Origin: Enterococcus faecalis
GTDB lineage: Bacteria; Bacillota; Bacilli; Lactobacillales; Enterococcaceae
Assembly: GCF_029024925.1 (NCBI RefSeq)
Contig: NZ_CP118962.1
Coordinates: 2,078,001 to 2,142,000 of the forward strand
Length of the DNA stretch: 64,000 bases
Reading direction: 5' to 3'
Shown: in pieces, positions 29,845-38,856 of the stretch
How positions within the stretch are numbered: the first letter of the stretch is position 1
Layout: each line of letters begins with the position of its first letter
Translations under genes and position numbers: made by a program
The notes under the pieces: model-generated
What the model was told of the DNA's origin: nothing
Databases searched by the model: none
The model's input: the letters and a program-made list of their open reading frames with translations, nothing else

Positions 29845-30387
29845 TCACTCTTCTTTTAAATCAATTATCATTTCTAGTGCGTCTTCATTATTTTCGTCAT
29901 AATAGCCTTTTTTCACCGTCTGTGAGGCAAAGCCAATTTTTCGATACAAACGTTGGGCTTTAACATTACTCATTCGTACTTCTAGCGATAAGGTTTCACA
30001 ACGATTTTTCTTGGCAAAAATTCGCGTTTCTTCTATTAAAGAACGACCTAAACCTAAGCCTTGGTATGCTGTGTGAACAGCGACATTCGTAATGTGTGCA
30101 TCCGTTCCTTGAATCCGACAGCCAATAAAGCCAACTGTTTTCCCGTTAATTGCCGCTAACAAATAGAGATGCGGCGCTTTTGAGCCAAGTTCTGCCATGA
30201 AAGCAGACATCGTCCAAGGAAGTTCCCCAGCATAAACTTCGCGTTCAATTGCAAGTAAATCCTTAATATCTTGGTAAGTGATTTCACGCAATTGAAATTC
30301 TTGCTGGTTCATTGCAATGGTTTTAGTTATATACCGTTGCCGTCTTTTTGTAAAGTATTTTGTCACAAAATTAAAGTTTTTCCACAT
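29845..30387 (-). CDS. rimI: Ribosomal protein S18 alanine N-acetyltransferase (RimI)
   Basis: 180-residue GNAT protein. The core (about residues 28-170) contains VAVHTAYQGLGLGRSLIEETR (acetyl-CoA loop) and LSLEVRMSNVKAQRLYRKIGF, typical of RimI. The first 25 residues are a basic extension (KYFTKRRQRYITKT) not normal for RimI. The ATG at 30387 has GGAG six bases upstream and is favoured over 30399. The start overlaps tsaB by 17 bases. RimI next to tsaB and tsaD is the usual bacterial arrangement. Confidence 0.85.
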   Translation of the reverse strand: MWKNFNFVTKYFTKRRQRYITKTIAMNQQEFQLREITYQDIKDLLAIEREVYAGELPWTMSAFMAELGSKAPHLYLLAAINGKTVGFIGCRIQGTDAHITNVAVHTAYQGLGLGRSLIEETRIFAKKNRCETLSLEVRMSNVKAQRLYRKIGFASQTVKKGYYDENNEDALEMIIDLKEE

Positions 30388-31090
30388 AGCTTTCTCCATT
30401 AGGCGTGTGTGTCTTCAACCAATTTTCTTCCGCTTCTACTTTTTTCAAATACGCAGGTAAGAACCCATGAACATTTTCAACAGGTTCAGCCACACTACCT
30501 AACGCAGCCAAAACTGCAGCATTAGGAATTTGCCATTGCGGGACATCACAAATTTCTCCATGAGGAATGATTTGAGCTATTTCTTCAGTGAATTTTTCAA
30601 CATCTTCACCAACAAAAAAAAGATTTGGTTCATTTTTTAGTTGTTCTAATAACTCCCGCAGTGAAATATGTTGGTCCGGTAACTCATTTTGCCACACGCC
30701 ATCGACAAACCGATAAGCACCAGCATAGACGTTTTTACGACGCGCATCAAAAAGAGGTACAACTAAACCGGTTTGTCCAACACAATTGGCAGCTAACGTT
30801 TGTAGACTGGAAATGCCTACTAGCTCTTTCTTTAAAGTATAGGCCAATGTTTTGGCAGTCGTCACGCCTAAACGTAAGCCAGTGTATGATCCAGGTCCTT
30901 CTGCTACGACAAAACGATCAATTGCCGTTGGCGCCAAGTTCAATTGACTCATCAAATAGTCAATTGCCGGCATTAATGTTAAGCTATGATTTCTTTTAAC
31001 CGTTGCTGTATAACTTCCCAGAATTTTTTGATTTTCACACACAGCAATACTCAATGTTTGGTTAGATGTATCTATTGCTAAAATTCGCAC
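30371..31090 (-). CDS. tsaB: tRNA threonylcarbamoyladenosine biosynthesis protein TsaB
   Basis: 239-residue ASKHA-fold partner of TsaD. It begins RILAIDTSNQTLSIAV and contains EGPGSYTGLRLGVTTAKTLAY, the TsaB signature. It lacks the metal-binding histidines of TsaD, as expected. The start is a GTG at 31090 preceded by AAGGAAAGGG; the frame to 31126 has no support. First gene of the tsaB-rimI-GNAT-tsaD operon. Confidence 0.94.
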   Translation of the reverse strand: MRILAIDTSNQTLSIAVCENQKILGSYTATVKRNHSLTLMPAIDYLMSQLNLAPTAIDRFVVAEGPGSYTGLRLGVTTAKTLAYTLKKELVGISSLQTLAANCVGQTGLVVPLFDARRKNVYAGAYRFVDGVWQNELPDQHISLRELLEQLKNEPNLFFVGEDVEKFTEEIAQIIPHGEICDVPQWQIPNAAVLAALGSVAEPVENVHGFLPAYLKKVEAEENWLKTHTPNGESYVEKL

Positions 31091-31151
31091 ACGAATCCCT
31101 TTCCTTCTACAATTTAGTCGCTTCATTGTAGCACACTTTCCTTTTTCTAAA

Positions 31152-31189
31152 AAGGGAAAACGAGGTTTCTTTTTACAGAAACCTCGTTT
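31152..31189 (-). terminator. pbp4 terminator
   Basis: A 13-base perfect stem (31158-31170 with 31177-31189) follows the pbp4 stop and runs into a T-rich stretch on the minus strand. Confidence 0.7.
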
Positions 31190-31205
31190 CGTTCATTTTC
31201 TCTTT

Positions 31206-33248
31206 TTATTTAATGGTTGCTTCTAAGTAATCAATTAATGGTTTACTGATATCTGTTGCAGAACCATTTTCTCCTGAATTTTCAACCATAATCATTGTTA
31301 AGAATTTATTGTTACTACGATCTAACGTTAGAAGGAAACTGTTTTCTTTGCCATCTGTATCTTGTTTATCTTTTATTTCAGCTGTTCCTGTTTTAGCAGC
31401 CAATGAGAAGTTCGGATTGTACATATTATAAACATAACCTGAAGGATCTTCCACACTACCTAAAAGATCTGTGGCAATTGTATTCGCTGCGTTGGCGCTG
31501 ATTATATTGTCTTTTTTCTTCGTTTCTTTGTCTAAAACTAATTTTGGATAGACCAATGTTCCATTATTTTGGAAAACACTATACATGGTAGCTTGCTGGA
31601 TTGGCGAAATTAACAATTGGCCTTGACCGTAGCCCGTATCTGCTAAAAGAATTTCAGAATTAAATTTATCTTCATTTGAAATTTGAGCAGGCGTCATGGC
31701 AATTGGTAAATCTAGTTCCTCACCGAAAATGAATTTATTAAGACCCGCTCTAAATTTGTCTTCCCCCATCCGTAATGTTTGTTGGGCAAAATAAATATTA
31801 TCTGAATTAACTAAAGCGGTACGCAGATTGACTGGACTTGCTTCTTTTACACGTGTCGCAAAATAGCCGCCCCAAGATTTATCTTTTTGCCATTTCAAAC
31901 CATTAATTTCTAGCTCTTCATCTGGCTTCAATGTCCCTGCATCTAAACCAATGGCACCGGTAATTGTTTTAAAGGTAGAGCCTGGTGCATAGCCTGTCGC
32001 AAAACGTGCTGTGAATGGTAAATCTTTGTTGTTATTGTAAGCATCATATTCTTTTTGAGAAATGCCATTGGCCATTTTATTAGGATCATACGAAGGTGAA
32101 CTAACCGTTGCTAATAAATCGCCTTTTTGAGGATCGGTAATGACCGCACTACCAGGGCGTTTGTCAAATATAGCGAAGGCTTGTTGTTGTACGCCACTGT
32201 CAATCGTTAATTTAATCGTTTGACCATCTTTTTTCTCTTTGGTTTGTAAAGCTTTTTTGACATTCTCTTTGTCATCTAAAATAACTAGTGAGCCACCATC
32301 TTGCCCTCTTAATTCTTTATCAAACGCTCGTTCTAAGCCAGTTTTACCAATTACGCCCGTACTACTTAACTCTGGATTTTTTTCAATATCTTCTGCAGTA
32401 ATGGTGCCCGTATACCCGATTAATTGCGCAGCTGCTTCCCCCAGCGGATAATAACGTGACTCTGTATCTTTTGTCGCAGCCCCTGTTGGTAATTCTGTCA
32501 CTGGTTCAGAAGCGACTGTGATTGGTACAAAGGAGTCTGCTTGGACCCATCCTTGGCTTAACTTTTGATTGATTTCATCAACAGAAACGCCGAATTTATC
32601 ACTAAAAGCTTTGATATTGGCTGTTTTTTCTGCGCCAGAACCGAGTTTGCCAGGCACTACGCCCACTTCGTCAAACACTTTGTTAATTGCTAGCCCACTA
32701 CCATTACGATCGACAATTTCTCCACGTTTGGCATTATCTACTTGAATCGAAATTTTATCATTTCCTGACATATCTGGAAAAATTAAAGACGGCTTCCAAG
32801 CGATTTGGTAGGTATCGCCTTTTTTGGCGATACTTGATTGATAAGACAAATCTTTCATTTCGCCTAAAGGGGTACTCATCGATAATTTATAGGTAAATGT
32901 GTATTGATTGTCTTTCGCCTTTTTGACTTGAACATCACTAGCTTTGACTCCTTCTGCTTGAATCCCTGAATAAATTGCTTGGTATTTTTCAACAACAGAT
33001 TTAGTATCATAGCCATTTTTCTTTAAGCTAGCTTCTTGAACAACGGACGGTAACTTATCAAATTCCTGTTTTGACAATACGTTTAAAAATGTAGTAGCTG
33101 TTTTCTTCGCTTCGGCTAATTCTTGTTTGGCTTGCCATTGACTATAAGCATAATACCCGCCACCGGCAGCAGCGATTAGAACCAAGGCAGAAACACCAAG
33201 AATAAGTGGTTTTTTTGAAGATTTTTTATTACGATTGCTTCGTTCCAT
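31206..33248 (-). CDS. pbp4: Low-affinity class B penicillin-binding protein (PBP4/PBP5 type)
   Basis: 680-residue transpeptidase, the length of the E. faecalis low-affinity PBP. An N-terminal membrane helix (KKPLILGVSALVLIAAAGGG) is followed by a MecA-N domain (about 40-160), a dimerisation domain, and the transpeptidase domain. The catalytic motifs are STFK (Ser424), SDN (482-484) and KTG (619-621). It cross-links peptidoglycan when other PBPs are inhibited and underlies intrinsic cephalosporin tolerance of the species (established knowledge). Residues linked to reduced penicillin susceptibility appear unaltered: Pro520 and Tyr605 are present. Confidence 0.95.
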   Translation of the reverse strand: MERSNRNKKSSKKPLILGVSALVLIAAAGGGYYAYSQWQAKQELAEAKKTATTFLNVLSKQEFDKLPSVVQEASLKKNGYDTKSVVEKYQAIYSGIQAEGVKASDVQVKKAKDNQYTFTYKLSMSTPLGEMKDLSYQSSIAKKGDTYQIAWKPSLIFPDMSGNDKISIQVDNAKRGEIVDRNGSGLAINKVFDEVGVVPGKLGSGAEKTANIKAFSDKFGVSVDEINQKLSQGWVQADSFVPITVASEPVTELPTGAATKDTESRYYPLGEAAAQLIGYTGTITAEDIEKNPELSSTGVIGKTGLERAFDKELRGQDGGSLVILDDKENVKKALQTKEKKDGQTIKLTIDSGVQQQAFAIFDKRPGSAVITDPQKGDLLATVSSPSYDPNKMANGISQKEYDAYNNNKDLPFTARFATGYAPGSTFKTITGAIGLDAGTLKPDEELEINGLKWQKDKSWGGYFATRVKEASPVNLRTALVNSDNIYFAQQTLRMGEDKFRAGLNKFIFGEELDLPIAMTPAQISNEDKFNSEILLADTGYGQGQLLISPIQQATMYSVFQNNGTLVYPKLVLDKETKKKDNIISANAANTIATDLLGSVEDPSGYVYNMYNPNFSLAAKTGTAEIKDKQDTDGKENSFLLTLDRSNNKFLTMIMVENSGENGSATDISKPLIDYLEATIK

Positions 33249-33286
33249 TCAATAATCCCCTAACTATATAATATGTCTTTTCTTCT

Positions 33287-33305
33287 ATTATACGTAACTT
33301 TTTTT
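33287..33305 (-). promoter_or_regulatory. pbp4 -10 region and A-tract spacer
   Basis: TATAAT (33287-33292, minus strand) lies about 40 bases before the start codon. The -35 is poor, and the spacer contains an A7 tract (33299-33305). A second A7 tract lies at 33330-33336. Single-base length changes in such tracts could tune expression. Confidence 0.6.
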
Positions 33306-33409
33306 AAAATGCTTGTGTTTCACCTATACTTTTTTTAATTTCTTAATAAAGTTTGATCAATTTTTTCCATTTCATCAGGCTTTCGTTGGATTTCTCTGCA
33401 TTCATTGTG

Positions 33410-33418
33410 TGGTATACT
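33410..33418 (+). promoter_or_regulatory. Extended -10 promoter of the SPFH gene
   Basis: TGG followed by TATACT (33413-33418) forms an extended -10, about 38 bases before the start codon; no consensus -35. It is divergent from the pbp4 promoter. Confidence 0.55.
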
Positions 33419-33455
33419 AGCTGTAACAATTAGTTTTTTATTAGGAGGAATGAAC

Positions 33456-34688
33456 ATGGGACTTATTAAAGCAGCAACAAGTTCAGTTGGCGGTGGCTTG
33501 GCCGATCAATGGCTAGAGGTTATTGAACCTGATAATATGGGGGACACAACCGTCATGACAAAAGGTGTTTTTGTACGTAAAGATGATAAACGTGGTTCTA
33601 ATCGTAAAGGAACGGACGATGTTTTAACAGATGGTTCTGTTGTACATGTCTATCCCAACATGATGATGCTTCTTGTTGATGGTGGCAAAATCATCGATTA
33701 CACTGCTGAAGAAGGCTATTATACAGTCAAAAATGATTCTGCGCCTTCAATGTTTAACGGTTCTTTAAAAGATGCGATTGCAGAGACCTTCAGTCGTTTC
33801 AAATTTGGTGGCGTAACTCCACAAAAACAACAAGTTTTTTATATTAATTTGCAAGAAATTAAAGGCATTAAATTTGGAACACCTGCGCCATTAAACTATT
33901 TTGATAATTTTTATAATGCCGAACTTTTCTTACGTGCACACGGAAATTACTCAATTAAAATTACAGATCCTTTGCTATTTTATACTAATGCGATTCCTAA
34001 AAATCAAACGCAAGTAGATATTAATGATATTAATGAACAATATTTGGCAGAGTTCATTACAGCATTGCAAGCAGCAATCAATCAAATGTCTGCTGATGGG
34101 CAACGTATTTCTTATGTTCCCTCAAAAAGTGTTGAATTAAGTAAATATATGCAAACTGCACTTGATGAGGATTGGCGCACCAATCGCGGCATGGAAATTG
34201 TTTCTGTAGCAGTTGCGAGCATTTCTTATACAGATGATTCAACTAAATTAATCAACATGCGAAATGAAGGAGCTATGCTCAGCGATCCAGGTGTTCGCGA
34301 AGGTTATGTTCAAGGTTCCTTGGCTCGTGGTATGGAGGCTGCTGGTAAAAATGAAGGTGGCGCTATGAGCGGCTTTATGGGCGTTGGTATGGGCATGAAT
34401 GCAAATGGTAACTACTTTGCGCAAGCGTCTCAAACAAACCAACAACAAATGCAAGAAAAACAAAACCAGCAAAACGCACAAGGGTCTACAGACACTTGGA
34501 CTTGCCCACAATGTGGGACTGAAAACACTGGGAAGTTTTGTTCAAACTGTGGTACACCAAAACCAACAAACGAGAAGCCAAAATTAGAAATGAAATGTAG
34601 TGAATGTAGCGAAATTGTTGACTTAAGTAATGGTATTCCTAAGTTCTGTCCACATTGTGGTAAACCATTCCAAGGGGTTCCTTTATAA
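33456..34688 (+). CDS. SPFH-domain protein with C-terminal zinc ribbons (YdjI-like)
   Basis: 410-residue protein. Residues about 10-300 form an SPFH/band-7-like domain of the YdjI 'virion core' type (SSVGGGLADQWLEVIEPDNMG near the start). A Gln/Asn-rich linker follows, then two zinc ribbons: CPQCGTENTGKFCSNCG and a second with CSEC and CPHCG. No membrane helix is seen. In Bacillus, YdjI works with YdjG and YdjH to bring the PspA protein to the membrane under envelope stress. The next two genes here are YdjG- and YdjH-like. The ATG at 33456 has AGGAGG 8 bases upstream. Confidence 0.85.
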   Translation: MGLIKAATSSVGGGLADQWLEVIEPDNMGDTTVMTKGVFVRKDDKRGSNRKGTDDVLTDGSVVHVYPNMMMLLVDGGKIIDYTAEEGYYTVKNDSAPSMFNGSLKDAIAETFSRFKFGGVTPQKQQVFYINLQEIKGIKFGTPAPLNYFDNFYNAELFLRAHGNYSIKITDPLLFYTNAIPKNQTQVDINDINEQYLAEFITALQAAINQMSADGQRISYVPSKSVELSKYMQTALDEDWRTNRGMEIVSVAVASISYTDDSTKLINMRNEGAMLSDPGVREGYVQGSLARGMEAAGKNEGGAMSGFMGVGMGMNANGNYFAQASQTNQQQMQEKQNQQNAQGSTDTWTCPQCGTENTGKFCSNCGTPKPTNEKPKLEMKCSECSEIVDLSNGIPKFCPHCGKPFQGVPL

Positions 34689-34705
34689 GCAAGTAGTGAA
34701 CAATT

Positions 34706-34743
34706 AAAGAAAAGGGTCAGGCACAAGTCTACCCTTTTTCTTT
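34706..34743 (+). terminator. Terminator or attenuator after the SPFH gene
   Basis: A 12-13-base stem (34706-34717 with 34731-34743) rich in A-T outside and GGG/CCC inside. It could reduce transcription into the next gene. Confidence 0.6.
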
Positions 34744-34791
34744 GAATCAGATTCCTGTTATTTACTCACTCTATTAGAAAGGACGGTTGCA

Positions 34792-35937
34792 ATGGAAACA
34801 ACATTTACCCATAAATGCCCCAACTGTGGCGGCCCGCTCTTATTTAATCCCAAAGATCAAAAATTTCATTGTGAATATTGTTTAAATATTTACACGGAAG
34901 AAGAAGTGACTCGTTATGAGCAACAGCAACATGAGGCACATTTAGAGAATCCCTCAACAACGACCGCCGAGGAAAATTTGACTTTCACAGCGGAAGAAGA
35001 ATCCTCCGCCACGCAACAAACAGAGACCACTGAGAATGAAACAACTGCCGATGCAGGCACAATGGAAATTTTTAATTGTCCAAGCTGTGGCGCTCAAATT
35101 GTCACCGATGCAACAACAGCAGCCACATACTGTTATTATTGCCATAATCCAGTTGTCTTGGCTGGTCGATTAAGTGGCGAATTTTTACCAGAAAATGTCT
35201 TACCCTTTACAATTGAAAAAGACGAAGCGATTGAAAAATTTCTCGCTTGGACCAAGAAAAAATGGTTCATTCCCCGAGATTTTTTCAGCAAAAATCAAAT
35301 TGATAAATTAACTGGGGTTTACTTCCCCTATTGGGTCGTTGATGCAGAAGTCGATGGACAACTCCAAGCTACTGGCACAAGTATTCGCATTTGGCGCGTA
35401 GGTGATATTGAATACACCGAAACAAAACGTTTCAATGTGGGACGTTCAGGAAAATTATCGTTTAAAGAATTAGTTAAAAATGCCTTGTCAAAAAACGTCC
35501 AACAAAAAATGGTGGAAGGCGTTCAACCATTTTTAATTGATCAAGCAGTGCCTTTCAAAAGCCAATACCTAGCAGGTTTTCAAGCAGAAAAACGCGATAT
35601 TGAATATGAAGCAATCAAAAAACACGTCCAACAAGAATTACAAGATTATTCGGAATCATTGTTACGGGACTCTGCTTCTGGTTATACTACGTTGACAAAT
35701 GTTCGCACGGATATTTCTCTAAACCAAGAAAATAATCACTATATGCTTTTACCAATTTGGTTAGTCACCTATCGCAGTCAGGAACAATCAAAAAAGGTTT
35801 ATTATTACGCCATGAATGGACAAACAGGTAAAGTAAGCGGTGTACTTCCAATTAGTTACACTCGTTTAGGGCTAGCAACGTTAGGCATTTTCGCTGGACT
35901 CTTAGCACTCTTTTTATTAGGAGGTTATTTCCTATGA
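34792..35937 (+). CDS. Double zinc-ribbon membrane protein (YdjG-like)
   Basis: 381 residues. The first zinc ribbon is CPNCGGPLLFNPKDQKFHCEYC (residues 8-29, split by 14 residues). A Thr/Glu-rich linker leads to a second (CPSCGAQIVTDATTAATYCYYC, around 100). A conserved middle domain of about 220 residues follows, and a single membrane helix ends the protein (LATLGIFAGLLALFLLGGYFL). This matches the TFIIB-type zinc-ribbon protein YdjG of Bacillus. It overlaps the next gene by ATGA, so the two are translated together. The role in envelope-stress sensing is inferred from relatives. Confidence 0.8.
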   Translation: METTFTHKCPNCGGPLLFNPKDQKFHCEYCLNIYTEEEVTRYEQQQHEAHLENPSTTTAEENLTFTAEEESSATQQTETTENETTADAGTMEIFNCPSCGAQIVTDATTAATYCYYCHNPVVLAGRLSGEFLPENVLPFTIEKDEAIEKFLAWTKKKWFIPRDFFSKNQIDKLTGVYFPYWVVDAEVDGQLQATGTSIRIWRVGDIEYTETKRFNVGRSGKLSFKELVKNALSKNVQQKMVEGVQPFLIDQAVPFKSQYLAGFQAEKRDIEYEAIKKHVQQELQDYSESLLRDSASGYTTLTNVRTDISLNQENNHYMLLPIWLVTYRSQEQSKKVYYYAMNGQTGKVSGVLPISYTRLGLATLGIFAGLLALFLLGGYFL

Positions 35938-36743
35938 AAAAACGACTTTTACCTATTTTTTTCCTAATACTTCTTTCCTTTGGCCTTGCCCTACCCGTTT
36001 CGGCGGCTGAAAATTCAATTGATGATGGTGCACAATTACTGACACCTGATCAAATCAACCAACTAAAACAAGAGATACAACCTTTAGAAGAAAAGACCAA
36101 AGCCTCTGTCTTTATTGTGACCACAAATAATAATACTTATGGTGATGAACAAGACTATGCAGATCATTATCTTTTAAATAAAGTTGGTAAGGATCAAAAT
36201 GCGATTCTTTTTCTCATTGATATGGACTTACGGAAAGTCTACATCTCTACTTCTGGAAACATGATTGATTATATGACGGATGCACGAATTGATGATACCT
36301 TAGATAAAGTAATGGATGGAATGAGTCAAGGAAATTATTTTGCGGCTGCTCAAACCTTTGTTCAGGAAACTCAAGCATTTGTTGATAAAGGGGTTCCTGG
36401 GGGTCACTATCGTGTGGACAGCGAAACAGGTAAAATCACTCGTTATAAAGTCATTACCCCGCTGGAAATGGTAATTGCTTTTGCTGCTGCGCTGATACTC
36501 AGCTTGGTCTTCTTAGGCATCAATATTTCTAAATATCAATTAAAATTTTCAAGTTATCAATATCCTTTTAGGGAAAAAACAACGTTAAACTTAACCTCCC
36601 GCACAGATCAGTTAACCAACTCTTTCATCACTACTCGTCGTATTCCTAAAAACAATGGTGGCAGTGGCGGAATGGGCGGTGGTGGTAGCACCACCCACTC
36701 AACTGGCGGCGGTACATTCGGTGGCGGCGGTCGAAGTTTTTAG
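35934..36743 (+). CDS. TPM-domain membrane protein (YdjH/YgcG-like)
   Basis: 269 residues. Signal peptide (LLPIFFLILLSFGLALPVSA), then a TPM domain (about 30-165: DDGAQLLTPDQINQLKQEIQ ... NAILFLIDMDLRKVYISTSG). One membrane helix follows (MVIAFAAALILSLVFLGINI), then a cytoplasmic tail ending in Gly/Ser-rich repeats with a final GGGGRSF. TPM domains are found in phosphatases and in envelope-stress proteins. The gene is coupled to the zinc-ribbon gene before it. Catalytic activity cannot be judged. Confidence 0.82.
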   Translation: MKKRLLPIFFLILLSFGLALPVSAAENSIDDGAQLLTPDQINQLKQEIQPLEEKTKASVFIVTTNNNTYGDEQDYADHYLLNKVGKDQNAILFLIDMDLRKVYISTSGNMIDYMTDARIDDTLDKVMDGMSQGNYFAAAQTFVQETQAFVDKGVPGGHYRVDSETGKITRYKVITPLEMVIAFAAALILSLVFLGINISKYQLKFSSYQYPFREKTTLNLTSRTDQLTNSFITTRRIPKNNGGSGGMGGGGSTTHSTGGGTFGGGGRSF

Positions 36744-36804
36744 ATTTTTTATCTTTTTTAATTATTTCATAAAAATAATGGTGTTATTTTTATGGAATAA
36801 TGAT

Positions 36805-36857
36805 AAAATAAGTATACTGTGGTGTGTTATTTTTACACAGGACGGTATACTTATTTT
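36805..36857 (+). terminator. Long AT-rich hairpin after the SPFH/TPM cluster
   Basis: A 13-base perfect inverted repeat (36805-36817 with 36845-36857) encloses a second small stem. It is followed by T-rich sequence and probably ends the three-gene transcript, although the stem is AT-rich. The 222-base gap also holds a 10-base inverted repeat (36871-36880 with 36927-36936) just before the lipoprotein gene. Confidence 0.5.
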
Positions 36858-36965
36858 CATTTAAACTAAGTGATTTGTAGTCCAAAGTTATTTAATTGGG
36901 GATTGTTTTCAACTATTTAGTAAGCGCTACAAATCATTAACTAAACTATGGGAGGTAAAGTGAAA

Positions 36966-37517
36966 ATGAAAAAATTTTCTATGTTAGGATTAGTTTTAAT
37001 TAGTACTCTGATTTTAGGTGCATGTGGTTCTGGAACAAACAACACTAATAAAACTAAAAAAACTTCAAGTACTGCTACCGCAACAACTGAAACAAAAGCT
37101 AAAGAAGATAAAGGGACTTATAAAGATCGAACATTGACTGTTCCTGATGGTGTATTAAAAATCACCGAATTCCAAAAAGGTACAAGTTTCGATGGTAAAC
37201 CAATCTTTTATGTACTATTTGATTTGACTAATAACACTAAGGAAGCACAAGATGTACAAATGTTATACTCTAGCTTTGTTAGCGTATCACAAAATACCGG
37301 CGATACAACAGAAGATTTAACTTATGGAATTGTTAATGATTCTCCGATTAAAGATAGAATTGACATGTTAAATAAAAAAGTTAATCCTGGCGCAACTGTC
37401 CAAGCAGCATACCCTTATGAATTTGCTGATGAAACAAAACCTGTAACTTTTACTTTCAGAGACAGTATGTTCAGCATGGGAGATCCTATCGCTGTTGAAG
37501 AAATTACAATTAAATAG
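36966..37517 (+). CDS. DUF5067-type lipoprotein
   Basis: 183-residue surface lipoprotein. The signal peptide ends in a lipobox (LILGAC, Cys about 21). A Thr/Lys-rich linker follows, then a DUF5067 immunoglobulin-like domain (LKITEFQKGTSFDGKPIFYVLFDLTN ...). DUF5067 proteins are common in Enterococcus and Lactococcus and have no known function. The ATG at 36966 is 10 bases after GGGAGG; a GTG two codons earlier (36960) is an alternative. A 10-base inverted repeat lies upstream and may regulate it. Confidence 0.8.
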   Translation: MKKFSMLGLVLISTLILGACGSGTNNTNKTKKTSSTATATTETKAKEDKGTYKDRTLTVPDGVLKITEFQKGTSFDGKPIFYVLFDLTNNTKEAQDVQMLYSSFVSVSQNTGDTTEDLTYGIVNDSPIKDRIDMLNKKVNPGATVQAAYPYEFADETKPVTFTFRDSMFSMGDPIAVEEITIK

Positions 37518-37618
37518 TCTGTAAGCAAGTAGGCACTTAGTTCTACTTGCTTTTTTGGTTTGTTCTTCATAGAGTTGAATGGTAAAATTAATTTATCTTA
37601 ACCAAAAGGAGTCATCCC

Positions 37619-38731
37619 ATGAAAAGTATGTGCGAACTGTGTGATCTAAATCCTGGTAAAATCATCACCTTTGATAATCACGGTATCTGTAAACATTGTG
37701 CAGAACATTTAGAGTTAAAACCAAAAGAAATTAAAGATCGAACAATGGAAAGTATTATAAAACGTCAAGAAGAAATTATAAAAAAGGATCAAGCAATGCA
37801 AGCAAAGGGAAATTTATGTTATCTTTGCGAAGAGGAAACTGGCAAGTACTTTACGAGTGATTTTTATCGCGTAGGAAAAAGCTGTTTAAAAAAACTTAAA
37901 GTATCCACTTGGTCCGTTGATAAAAAAAGTTTAGCTGATTTACAACAAATGCAAAAGTTAATAAACAAGCAGTCTGAAATCGCAAAAGCAAATGAAAAAA
38001 ATGCTGAAGTTTATGGAAATCTATGTGCTCTTTGTCAGGATAATAAAGGAAAATATTTAACTTCAGATAATTACCAAATCTGTAAGAAATGTGCAGGTCA
38101 ACTCGGTGTCCAAGGACAAGGATATACCCAAACTTGGACATTGACGGATTTAAGAAATGTCCAAGAAGACAACCGGCTATTCAATCCTACAACAACTATT
38201 GCTGGCTCGATTGAATTCGATGAACCTGAAAAAAAATTTCGACTGGTTGGTTCATCAAAAATTTTGCCCGTAAGCATTATCGCTGATTACAAAATTTTAG
38301 AGAAAAAAAATACCCATTTCACCGAAGAAAACGTACCTTATGATCGCGTCAGTAGTGTCTATATTTTGATTAATCTAGATGATTTGCAACGTCCAACCAT
38401 CACTATTTCCTTTTTAAAGACACTTAGTGAGCAAACTACTGAATTTGATCGTCAATTAGCGATCGATAGAGCCCGTTTCAACGCCGAACGAGCCCTTTCA
38501 TCATTAGACACTATTGTTCGTCGAATAAAAGAAAAAGAAATACCAACTCCTATAAAGAGTGATGAAAACCAACCGATTGAACCAAAGCTATCTGATTCAC
38601 AAAAAAACTCATCTAGCGCTATTGAAGACGTAATGGCTGAGTTAAGAAATTTAAAACTGTTAGTTGATGAAGGAATTCTAACAGAAGAAGAATTTCAACA
38701 AAAGAAACGGCAATTGCTTCAATTAGATTAG
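37619..38731 (+). CDS. Triple zinc-finger protein with C-terminal SHOCT domain
   Basis: 370 residues. There are three repeated CxxC...CxxC modules in the N-terminal 160 residues: CELCDLNPGKIITFDNHGIC, a second with CYLCEEETGKYFTSD, and a third with CALCQDNKGKYLTSDNYQIC. The second module lacks the first Cys of the distal pair (VGKSC), so its metal binding may be weaker. The middle domain resembles DUF4428-linked proteins. The last 40 residues (SSAIEDVMAELRNLKLLVDEG ... FQQKKRQLL) form a SHOCT domain, an oligomerisation motif. A secretion signal is absent. The function is unknown. Confidence 0.72.
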   Translation: MKSMCELCDLNPGKIITFDNHGICKHCAEHLELKPKEIKDRTMESIIKRQEEIIKKDQAMQAKGNLCYLCEEETGKYFTSDFYRVGKSCLKKLKVSTWSVDKKSLADLQQMQKLINKQSEIAKANEKNAEVYGNLCALCQDNKGKYLTSDNYQICKKCAGQLGVQGQGYTQTWTLTDLRNVQEDNRLFNPTTTIAGSIEFDEPEKKFRLVGSSKILPVSIIADYKILEKKNTHFTEENVPYDRVSSVYILINLDDLQRPTITISFLKTLSEQTTEFDRQLAIDRARFNAERALSSLDTIVRRIKEKEIPTPIKSDENQPIEPKLSDSQKNSSSAIEDVMAELRNLKLLVDEGILTEEEFQQKKRQLLQLD

Positions 38732-38738
38732 TAAATAT

Positions 38739-38817
38739 CCACCCGCATAGCGGGTGGCTTTTTAATAGCCCTAGAAGGGCTCGCTACCTGCTGCTCCCTT
38801 TAAGGGAGCTTTTTTTA
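38739..38817 (+). terminator. Hairpins after the zinc-finger/SHOCT gene
   Basis: Two T-run-associated stems are visible, at 38739-38757 plus TTTTT and at 38793-38809 plus seven T residues. Between them is a small AGCCCT-aga-AGGGCT stem. The first lies 8 bases after the stop. Confidence 0.65.
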
Positions 38818-38856
38818 GAGACTGCCAACCGCTACCATTCTATTCTTATCTAGTTG

